Assembly: GCF_002895945.1 (NCBI RefSeq)
Contig: NZ_NPZB01000001.1
Coordinates: 1,255,501-1,319,500 of the forward strand
Direction: 5' to 3'
Length of the DNA: 64,000 nucleotides
Origin: Solilutibacter silvestris
GTDB taxonomy: Bacteria > Pseudomonadota > Gammaproteobacteria > Xanthomonadales > Xanthomonadaceae
Positions 57,818 to 64,000 of this stretch are shown one piece after another. Position 1 is the first letter of the stretch; the number at the start of each line of letters is the position of its first letter. The notes beneath the pieces were generated by a model. That model was not told the origin of the DNA and did not search any database. It was given only the letters and a program-made list of their open reading frames with translations. The position numbers and the translations under genes are program-made.

Positions 57818-59161
57818 CTAGTGGAAGTGGCCAAAGAAGTCATTGTAGAACGCCAGGCCCATCAGGCCGAGGATCAGCATCAGGCCGATCGATTGGCTGA
57901 TGGCCAAGGCGCGTTCGCCCAGTGGGCGCCCACGCACTGCCTCGATGGCGTACATGGCGAGGTGGCCGCCGTCGAGGATCGGGATCGGCAGCAGATTGAG
58001 CACGCCCAGGCTGAGCGACATCAGGGCGAGGAAGCGCAGGAACCACGCCGGGCCCATCTGCGCCGAGGAATTGGCGATCCTGGCGATCGTGACCGGGCCG
58101 GACACCGATTCGCGCGGCGCCTGGCCACGGATCATGCGGCCGATCATCGTCACCGAATCGCGGAGCAGGGCCGAGGTTTCATGAATGGCGGCGGGTACGG
58201 CCTGCACCGGACCGAGCCGGCGCACGGTGTCGTATTTCGGGCGGCTGTCGCCCGCAGGGAGCTTTGGCGTGACACCGAGCAGGCGGCTTTTGCCCTGCAC
58301 GGTCGGGACGATCGCCACGGCCAGCGTCTGCCCGGCGCGCGCCACGGTCAGTTGCACCGGAGCCCCGGCGGCGGTCTTCTGCACCAGCGGACGGATATCC
58401 TCGAACACGGTAACCGCCGAGCCATTGACGCCGACGATGCGGTCGCCAGGCTGGAGCAGGCCCGCGGATGCGCCGCTGGCCGGGACTTCGCCCACCACCG
58501 GCGGCACGGTCATGTGCTGCGGCTCCATGCCGATGTCGGACAGCAATTCGATCTCGTTGATGCGCGCCGGCAACTGGTCGAGCCGCAGCATGTGCGCGGA
58601 TTCGCCGGCAGCGCCACGCACGTCGACCGTCACCGCGCGGTGGGCAATGGCATTGCGGGCCAGCGCGGGCAGGGCGTCGTTCCAGGTCGGGATGTCGTCG
58701 CCATCGATGCGCACGATGCGATCGCCGGGCTGGATGCCGGCCGCGGCGGTGATCCCTTCGACATGGCCGATCACCGGCGCGTAGTCGGGCCGCCCGATCA
58801 CCAGCATGCCCCACAGCAGGGCCACGCACAGCACGATGTTGAAGACGGGACCGGCAGCGACGATCAGCATGCGTTGCCACACCGGCTTGCGGTTGAACGC
58901 CTGTCCGAGGTCTTCCGGCGCGACATCGCCCTCGCGTTCGTCGAGGAACTTGACATAGCCGCCCAGCGGGATGCCGCCGATGGCGTATTCGGTGCCATCG
59001 CGGCCGATGCGCGACCACACCGGCTTGCCGAATCCGACCGAGAAACGCAGCACTTTCACGCCGAAGTGGCGGCCGACCCAGAAGTGGCCGAACTCGTGGA
59101 AGGTGACCAGCACCCCGAGGGTGATGAGCAGCCACCACAGCGATCCGAAGAAATCATTCAT
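57818..59161 (-). CDS. rseP: Site-2 zinc metalloprotease RseP
   Basis: A 447-residue intramembrane protease that cuts anti-sigma factors and signal-peptide remnants. Start ATG 59161: MNDFFGSLWWLLITLGVLVT, leading into the zinc site FHEFGHFWVGRHFG. Two tandem PDZ domains (VEGITAAAGIQPGDRIVRID and ASAGLLQPGDRIVGVNGSAV) are followed by the C-terminal zinc ligand motif LPIPILDGGHL. The upstream frame to 60265 overlaps dxr and is not coding. Confidence 0.96.
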   Translation of the reverse strand: MNDFFGSLWWLLITLGVLVTFHEFGHFWVGRHFGVKVLRFSVGFGKPVWSRIGRDGTEYAIGGIPLGGYVKFLDEREGDVAPEDLGQAFNRKPVWQRMLIVAAGPVFNIVLCVALLWGMLVIGRPDYAPVIGHVEGITAAAGIQPGDRIVRIDGDDIPTWNDALPALARNAIAHRAVTVDVRGAAGESAHMLRLDQLPARINEIELLSDIGMEPQHMTVPPVVGEVPASGASAGLLQPGDRIVGVNGSAVTVFEDIRPLVQKTAAGAPVQLTVARAGQTLAVAIVPTVQGKSRLLGVTPKLPAGDSRPKYDTVRRLGPVQAVPAAIHETSALLRDSVTMIGRMIRGQAPRESVSGPVTIARIANSSAQMGPAWFLRFLALMSLSLGVLNLLPIPILDGGHLAMYAIEAVRGRPLGERALAISQSIGLMLILGLMGLAFYNDFFGHFH

Positions 59162-59175
59162 GCGTGCGAGTCGGC

Positions 59176-60378
59176 TCAGGTGTGGTGGCGGGACAACAGG
59201 CGTACGCCCGCGGCACGGGCGTCGCGATCGGCCTCGCGCAGCACGTCCAGCGATGTCGCCTCCAGGACGGGCAGCATCGCCAATCCGTCTTCGACCAGCG
59301 CGGGAATGTCTAGGAAACGCAATTTCCCCTGAAGAAAGGCTGAAACCGCGACTTCGTTGAGGGCATTGAGGGCCGCCGGTGCAGTGCCGCCGGTGCGTAA
59401 TGCGCCAAAAGCGAGGCGCAGCGCGGGGAACGTGTCGAGATCGGGCGCCTCGAACTGCAGGGTGCCGTGTTGCAAAAGGTCGAGCCGGTCCACGCCGGAA
59501 GCGATGCGGCGCGGCCACGCCAGGCCGACCGCCAGCGCGGTGCGCATGTCCGGCAGTCCGAGCTGCGCCAATGTGGAACCGTCGGTGAATTCCACCAGCG
59601 AGTGCACCAGGCTCTGCGGGTGGACCAGTACGCGGATGCGCTCGGCGGGCAGGTTGAACAGGTGATGCGCCTCGATCACTTCGAGGCCCTTGTTCATCAG
59701 GGTGGCGGAATCGACCGAGATCTTCGGGCCCATCGACCACTTGGGATGCGCCACCGCCTGCGCCGGGGTGATGTCGGCGAGATCGGCGCGCGTCCTGCCA
59801 CGGAATGGCCCGCCGGAGGCAGTCAGCACGATGGACGCCAGCGCGCGGCGATCGCCATCCACCGGCAGGCACTGGAACACCGCGTTGTGTTCGCTGTCGA
59901 TCGGAACGATGGTGCTGCCGTGTTCGCGCGCGGTCGCCATCAGCAGTTCGCCGGCCAAGACCAGCGATTCCTTGTTGGCCAGCAGCAGGCGTTTGCCGGT
60001 GCGCGCCGCAGCCAGCGTCGAATCGAGTCCCGCCGCGCCGACGATCGCCGCAACCACGACCTCGCAGGCATCGCTGGCGACCAGCGCATTGATCGCGGCC
60101 ATGCCGGCGTGGGCTTGTGTCGTCAGTCCGGCATCGCGCAGGCCGTCGCGCAGATTGGCGAATTGCGCCTCGTCCGCGATTACCGCGTGATCGGGACGAT
60201 GGCGCCGGCACAGTTCGATCAATTCGGCGACGCGACTGCCACCGGCCAGCACGCTGGCGCGCCAATGCCGCGGATGGCGCGCGATCACGTCGAGCGCGGA
60301 CGCGCCGATCGATCCGGTCGCGCCGAGGACGGCAACCGGGATGGGACGGTCAGGTGCGGGCACTTCAGCGGATGTCAT
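59176..60378 (-). CDS. dxr: 1-deoxy-D-xylulose 5-phosphate reductoisomerase
   Basis: A 400-residue DXR, second step of the MEP isoprenoid pathway. NADPH site [17 protein letters not shown] is at the N-terminus. The catalytic/metal region is in [35 protein letters not shown] and [31 protein letters not shown] is also conserved. It follows cdsA by 67 bp and precedes rseP by 14 bp. Confidence 0.97.
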   Translation of the reverse strand: MTSAEVPAPDRPIPVAVLGATGSIGASALDVIARHPRHWRASVLAGGSRVAELIELCRRHRPDHAVIADEAQFANLRDGLRDAGLTTQAHAGMAAINALVASDACEVVVAAIVGAAGLDSTLAAARTGKRLLLANKESLVLAGELLMATAREHGSTIVPIDSEHNAVFQCLPVDGDRRALASIVLTASGGPFRGRTRADLADITPAQAVAHPKWSMGPKISVDSATLMNKGLEVIEAHHLFNLPAERIRVLVHPQSLVHSLVEFTDGSTLAQLGLPDMRTALAVGLAWPRRIASGVDRLDLLQHGTLQFEAPDLDTFPALRLAFGALRTGGTAPAALNALNEVAVSAFLQGKLRFLDIPALVEDGLAMLPVLEATSLDVLREADRDARAAGVRLLSRHHT

Positions 60379-60445
60379 GCGTTGGCATCATCCATGGATG
60401 GACCCGGTGTCGCAGCATTGGTTCCGCGGCGAACACGCCCATCCG

Positions 60446-61315
60446 TCACAGTCCCAGCAATGCCTTCACCAGCGCGAACACCGGTAGCGCCGCGAGCACG
60501 CTGTCGGCGCGGTCGAGGATGCCGCCGTGGCCGGGAATCAGGTCCGAGGAATCCTTGGCGCCGGCGTGGCGCTTGAGCAGGCTTTCGTAGAGGTCGCCGA
60601 CCGCCGAGAACAGCACCGTCACCATGCACAGGATGGCGACCGCAGGCAGCGATGCCAGCGCGATACCGGTGAAACTGACCACCGCCATGCCGACGATCAT
60701 GCCCAGCACGATGCCGCCGACGAGGCCTTCGATGGTCTTGTTGGGGCTGATGCGCGGCGCCAGCTTGTGCTTGCCGAAGGCGCGACCGGCGAAATAGGCG
60801 CCGGTATCCGCTGCCCACACCGTCATCAACGCCACCAACAACCACACGTGGCCCTTGGGGATCAGTCCATGGTCGATGCTGCCCTGCGGCGTGCCATGCA
60901 GGGTCACCAGCGCGCACCAGGCCGGGATTACCGCCAGCGTGCCGGCGAGCAGTTTCACCACCCGGGACCAGCCTTCGTGGTGCGAGCCGAAATCGTATCT
61001 GGCCAGCCACAACAGGCTCAGCACCCACCACGCCACGCCGACCAGGATCACCGCGTCGAACAGCGCGGACGTGCCGCCCTGCGCGGTATGCGATCCCCAG
61101 GCCAACGCCACCATCAGCAGCATGTGCAACGCGACCAACAGCAGGCGGGACAGGCTGTCCTCGACGCCAGACAGCTTGAACCACTCCCACAATCCGCCTA
61201 GGAACAGCAACGCGGCGGCCACCGCCATCCAGCTGGTGGGCAGGAACAGCACCGCCAGGATGGCCGACGGGCCCATCACGAAGGCGGAAATCATTCGGGT
61301 TCGGGTCGCTGCCAT
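60446..61315 (-). CDS. cdsA: Phosphatidate cytidylyltransferase
   Basis: A 289-residue integral membrane enzyme that makes CDP-diacylglycerol. About eight hydrophobic segments precede the C-terminal CDS signature region, seen as VWAADTGAYFAGRAFGKHKL, APRISPNKTIEGLVGGIV and KRHAGAKDSSDLIPGHGGIL followed by DRADS. It starts 3 bp after uppS. Confidence 0.96.
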   Translation of the reverse strand: MAATRTRMISAFVMGPSAILAVLFLPTSWMAVAAALLFLGGLWEWFKLSGVEDSLSRLLLVALHMLLMVALAWGSHTAQGGTSALFDAVILVGVAWWVLSLLWLARYDFGSHHEGWSRVVKLLAGTLAVIPAWCALVTLHGTPQGSIDHGLIPKGHVWLLVALMTVWAADTGAYFAGRAFGKHKLAPRISPNKTIEGLVGGIVLGMIVGMAVVSFTGIALASLPAVAILCMVTVLFSAVGDLYESLLKRHAGAKDSSDLIPGHGGILDRADSVLAALPVFALVKALLGL

Positions 61316-61318
61316 GCG

Positions 61319-62044
61319 TTATGCCTGTTGCTGGGACACTTGCGCCCCGGTCAATCCGAAACGGCGTTGCCGCCGCGAGAAATCGTCGAAAGCGGCCTGC
61401 AGTGTCGCTGCATCCACGTCCGGCCACAATGTCGGGGTGAACCACAATTCCGCGTAAGCGAGCTGCCACAGCAGAAAGTTGCTGATGCGCAGGTCGCCAC
61501 CGGTGCGGATGCACAGGTCGACGGCGGGGAGATCGGCCAGTGCCACGCGGGTGGCGAACATCGCCTCGTCGATGGTGTCCGGATCGATGCGGCCATCGCG
61601 CGCATCGAGCGCCAGTGCCCGTGCCGCGGCCGCGATGTCCTGGCGACCGCCGTAATTGGCGGCGATCACCAGTGTCAGGCTGCTGTTCCCCGCAGTCAGC
61701 GCTTCCGCCGTCTGCATGCGCTTGCGGATATCGGGCGAGAACGCCTGCGCTTCGCCGATGAAACGGATGCGCACGCCGCGCCGCGCCAGTTCGTCCACCT
61801 CACGATCGAGCACCGACAGGAACAGCCGCATCAGGCCGCTCACTTCATCCTGCGGGCGCGCCCAGTTCTCGCTGGAAAACGCGAACAGGGTGAGCGCCTC
61901 GACACCGTGGTCGATGCAGAATTCGATGGTGTCGCGCACCGCGCGCGCGCCGGCGCGATGGCCGATCAGGCGCGGGCGCTTGCGCTGCTCGGCCCAGCGC
62001 CCGTTACCGTCCATGATGATGGCGACGTGGCGGGGAGTCTGCAT
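61319..62044 (-). CDS. uppS: Undecaprenyl diphosphate synthase
   Basis: A cis-prenyltransferase of about 241 residues that makes the lipid carrier for peptidoglycan and O-antigen. ATG 62044 (MQTPRHVAIIMDGNGRWAEQ) is used; in-frame TTG codons at 62059 and 62050 would add up to five residues. Catalytic Asp is in MDGNGRW; other family motifs are GHRAGARAVRDTIEFC, LTLFAFSSENWARP and DLCIRTGGDLRISNFLLWQ. It is 18 bp from frr with this start, 3 bp with the longer one. Confidence 0.95.
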   Translation of the reverse strand: MQTPRHVAIIMDGNGRWAEQRKRPRLIGHRAGARAVRDTIEFCIDHGVEALTLFAFSSENWARPQDEVSGLMRLFLSVLDREVDELARRGVRIRFIGEAQAFSPDIRKRMQTAEALTAGNSSLTLVIAANYGGRQDIAAAARALALDARDGRIDPDTIDEAMFATRVALADLPAVDLCIRTGGDLRISNFLLWQLAYAELWFTPTLWPDVDAATLQAAFDDFSRRQRRFGLTGAQVSQQQA

Positions 62045-62062
62045 GAGCAAGCGCAGCAAGCC

Positions 62063-62620
62063 TCAAACCGCCATCAGTTCCTGTTCTTTCAGCTTCACGA
62101 CCTCGTCGACGTCCTTGATCGCCTTGTCGGTCATCTTCTGGATCTCGTCTTCCTGACGCGTGGCCTCGTCCTCGGTGATCTTCTTTTCCTTCAGCAGATC
62201 CTTGGCGTGCTGGTTGGCGTCGCGGCGGATGTTGCGGATCGCCACCTTGCTGTCCTCGCCTTCCCCATGCACCACTTTCGACAGTTCCTTGCGGCGTTCT
62301 TCGGTGAGCGCCGGGATGTTGATGCGGATGGTCAAGCCCGCGGTGGTCGGGGTCAGGCCGAGATCGGAATTGATGATCGCCTTCTCGACGGCCGCAACCA
62401 TCGGTTTCTCCCACGGCGTGATGGTGAGCGAGCGGGCATCGGTGACGGCGACGCTGGCGACCTGCGACAGCGGCATGTCGGAACCGTAGTAGCTCACCTT
62501 GATGTGCTCGACCAGCGCGCTGGTGGCGCGGCCGGTGCGGATCTTGGTCAGGGTGTGGCGCAGCGCATCGATGCTCTTGAGCATGCGCGCCTGTGCGTCC
62601 TTCTTGATTTCGTTCAGCAT
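62063..62620 (-). CDS. frr: Ribosome-recycling factor
   Basis: A 185-residue RRF that splits post-termination ribosomes with EF-G. It reads [40 protein letters not shown], then [19 protein letters not shown] and the C-terminal [15 protein letters not shown]. It normally follows pyrH directly; here a CDF transporter gene intervenes, and frr has a separate -10 motif upstream. Confidence 0.97.
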   Translation of the reverse strand: MLNEIKKDAQARMLKSIDALRHTLTKIRTGRATSALVEHIKVSYYGSDMPLSQVASVAVTDARSLTITPWEKPMVAAVEKAIINSDLGLTPTTAGLTIRINIPALTEERRKELSKVVHGEGEDSKVAIRNIRRDANQHAKDLLKEKKITEDEATRQEDEIQKMTDKAIKDVDEVVKLKEQELMAV

Positions 62621-62651
62621 CCCCGGACTCCGGCAAAAAACGTGACCCGGG

Positions 62652-62657
62652 ATTATA
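62652..62657 (-). promoter_or_regulatory. Possible -10 element of the frr transcript
   Basis: TATAAT, a perfect -10 hexamer, occurs on the minus strand 31 bp before the frr ATG, in the 72-bp gap after the CDF gene. No -35 box stands at standard distance in the G+C-rich upstream sequence, so this is only a candidate for an internal promoter of frr and the genes below it. Confidence 0.4.
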
Positions 62658-62692
62658 GGCGGGAACGCCGCCGGGCCGCCGCTGCCGGGAAT

Positions 62693-63607
62693 TCAGTGGT
62701 CGTGGTGCGGTGCGTGATCGTGGCAATCGTGGCCGCAATCCAGGCCGTGTTCCACCTGCAGCGTGGCGTGGTTGATGCCGAAGCGATGGTCCAGCGCGTG
62801 GTTGAGGCGGTCGATGAAGGCATCGTGGTCGCGATCGTCGTCATCCGGCGGGCGGACGATGTGCGCGGTCAGCGCGATTTCGTTGCTGCCCAGCGACCAC
62901 AGGTGGAGATGGTGGACCGCCAACACCCCGGCCTGTTCGCTGATGAAGGTCGAGACCTGCTCGATGTCGAGATGCGCCGGCACCGCGTCCATCGCCGCGT
63001 CGAAACTGTCGCGCAACAGCTTGAAGCTGCCGACCAACACCACCAGCGACACCAGCAGCGCGGTGAGCGGATCCAGCCAATTCCAGCCGAACAGCATCAT
63101 GCCGGCGCCGGCCAGTACCGCCGCCAGTGACACCACGGCATCGGAGACCAGATGGAGGAAGGCGCCGCGGCGATTGAGGTCGTTTTCGTGGCCGCCATGG
63201 ACGAAAGCGGCAGCGGCGAGGTTCACCACGATGCCAATCGCCGCGACCACCATCACCGGCACCGGCGGAATGCCCGGCGGTGCGTTGAAGCGGCGGATCG
63301 CTTCCCAACCCAGCGCGCCGGAGAACACCACCAGCAGCACGGAATTCGCCAGCGGCGACAACAGGGTGGCGCGACGCCAGCCGTAGGTGTGCCGTCCGCG
63401 CGGTGGCCGTTTCGCCAGCAACGCCGCGCCCCAGGCCAGGCCGAGGCCAAGCACGTCGCCGAAGTTGTGCACGGCATCCGAGAGCAGCGCCAGCGAATTG
63501 GTGCTGAAGCCGTACCACGCTTCGACCAGCGTGTAGGCGAGATTGATCAGCGTCACCCAGGCGAAGGCGCGGGTGTTGGAATGGGAATGATGGTGGTGTC
63601 CGCTCAT
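62693..63607 (-). CDS. Cation diffusion facilitator (Zn/Co/Cd exporter)
   Basis: A 304-residue CDF antiporter of the CzcD/ZitB type. The His-rich N-terminus (SGHHHHSHSN) and C-terminus (HDCHDHAPHHDH) can buffer metal. Six membrane helices are visible, with the transport-site residues in LALLSDAVHNFGDVLGLGLA (helix 2) and FLHLVSDAVVSLAAVLAGAG (helix 5). The cytoplasmic C-terminal domain has VPAHLDIEQVSTFI and HHLHLWSLGSNEIALTAH. It lies between pyrH and frr, two genes that are usually neighbours, and is on the same strand. Metal specificity cannot be read reliably; zinc is the most common for this branch. Confidence 0.93.
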   Translation of the reverse strand: MSGHHHHSHSNTRAFAWVTLINLAYTLVEAWYGFSTNSLALLSDAVHNFGDVLGLGLAWGAALLAKRPPRGRHTYGWRRATLLSPLANSVLLVVFSGALGWEAIRRFNAPPGIPPVPVMVVAAIGIVVNLAAAAFVHGGHENDLNRRGAFLHLVSDAVVSLAAVLAGAGMMLFGWNWLDPLTALLVSLVVLVGSFKLLRDSFDAAMDAVPAHLDIEQVSTFISEQAGVLAVHHLHLWSLGSNEIALTAHIVRPPDDDDRDHDAFIDRLNHALDHRFGINHATLQVEHGLDCGHDCHDHAPHHDH

Positions 63608-63672
63608 CGCGCAATTTTGTGCGATGCGGCAAGCGGATACTATTTCAAGCGACCACTGCGGACACGCTCAGG

Positions 63673-63999
63673 TCACGCGGCGACCAGCGTGCCGATCGCT
63701 TCGCCGTGGAGAATGCGCAACAACGCGCCGGGTTCATCCATGTCGAACACGCGCATCGGCAGCTTGCTGTCGCGGGCCAGCGCGAACGCGGCGGTATCCA
63801 TCACCTGCAGGTTGCGCGCGATCACGTCGTCGTAGGTCAAGCGTTCGTAGCGCACCGCGTCCGGAAATTTTTTCGGGTCGCGATCGTAGATGCCATCGAC
63901 CTTGGTCGCCTTCAACAGCAGGTCGGCCTCGATTTCGATCGCGCGCAGCGCCGCGCCGGAATCGGTGGTGAAGAAGGGGTTGCCGGTACCGGCGGCGAA
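63673..63999 (-). CDS. pyrH: Uridylate kinase, C-terminal part
   Basis: The gene runs off the right edge; about 108 C-terminal residues are seen. The frame reads [39 protein letters not shown], the [20 protein letters not shown] region and [20 protein letters not shown], ending [14 protein letters not shown]. This is the conserved second half of bacterial UMP kinase (amino-acid kinase fold), which phosphorylates UMP to UDP and is regulated by GTP and UTP. The neighbourhood (frr and uppS downstream) agrees. Confidence 0.96.
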   Translation of the reverse strand, partial: FAAGTGNPFFTTDSGAALRAIEIEADLLLKATKVDGIYDRDPKKFPDAVRYERLTYDDVIARNLQVMDTAAFALARDSKLPMRVFDMDEPGALLRILHGEAIGTLVAA

Positions 64000-64000
64000 G

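Noticed and set aside
55208-59332. A 1374-codon open frame on the plus strand across lpxD, bamA and rseP
   Set aside because: It is antisense to three well-supported genes and has no recognisable domain. In G+C-rich coding DNA stops are rare on the opposite strand, so it is a shadow.

Overview
The window is a chromosomal segment of a G+C-rich gammaproteobacterium. The best fit is the order Lysobacterales/Xanthomonadales (Lysobacteraceae or Rhodanobacteraceae). Grounds for this are TonB-dependent sugar uptake under a LacI regulator, the tonB-like, SIMPL, DUF4870 and DUF1800/DUF1501 genes, the structured intergenic repeats, and the gene order of the bam/lpx cluster without skp. The placement is inferred from gene content; no search was run. 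Most of the sequence is compact housekeeping operons. One stretch, about 6.3-10.4 kb, is accessory in character.

Layout. 0-6.3 kb: the 3' end of an AlkB-like dioxygenase gene, then a minus-strand operon ku - ligD - topoisomerase IB - PQQ-type dehydrogenase, i.e. a two-component non-homologous end-joining module with a topoisomerase attached. 6.4-10.4 kb: a DUF6328 membrane protein, an unknown 101-residue protein, and a short-chain dehydrogenase gene split by a 2.0-kb insertion. The insertion carries a secreted beta-lactamase-fold serine hydrolase, is flanked by a short direct repeat, and has imperfect inverted ends. Removing it and one repeat copy restores the dehydrogenase reading frame exactly. 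10.4-13.5 kb: tRNA-Asn, a FimT/GspH pseudopilin, uvrB and tRNA-Val. 13.5-22.7 kb: a sugar-utilisation locus with a LacI regulator, a GH65 disaccharide phosphorylase fused to beta-phosphoglucomutase, a TonB-dependent receptor, an MFS transporter and a secreted HSL-type esterase, preceded by a double operator.

22.8-28.8 kb: leuS-lptE-holA-nadD-rsfS-rlmH. 28.8-30.7 kb: a TonB-family protein, a 500-bp non-coding stretch with two long stem-loop repeats, and a SIMPL-domain protein. 30.9-40.3 kb: maf-rng-yhdP-tldD, darP (opposite strand) and pmbA. 40.3-43.9 kb: a DUF1800/DUF1501 pair with a DUF4870 membrane-protein gene on each side. 43.9-64 kb, all minus strand: pyrH (partial) - CDF cation exporter - frr - uppS - cdsA - dxr - rseP - bamA - lpxD - fabZ - lpxA - lpxB - rnhB - dnaE - accA - small membrane protein - tilS - xseB - ispA. 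This covers isoprenoid, phospholipid and lipid A synthesis, outer-membrane assembly and DNA replication.

The most unusual items are the transposase-free 2-kb insertion with a hydrolase passenger inside a dehydrogenase gene, the fused-phosphorylase sugar operon with its twin operator, the intergenic stem-loop repeats at 29.7-29.9 kb, and the uncharacterised DUF1800/DUF1501 pair. No CRISPR array, prophage, recognisable transposase or toxin-antitoxin module was seen.
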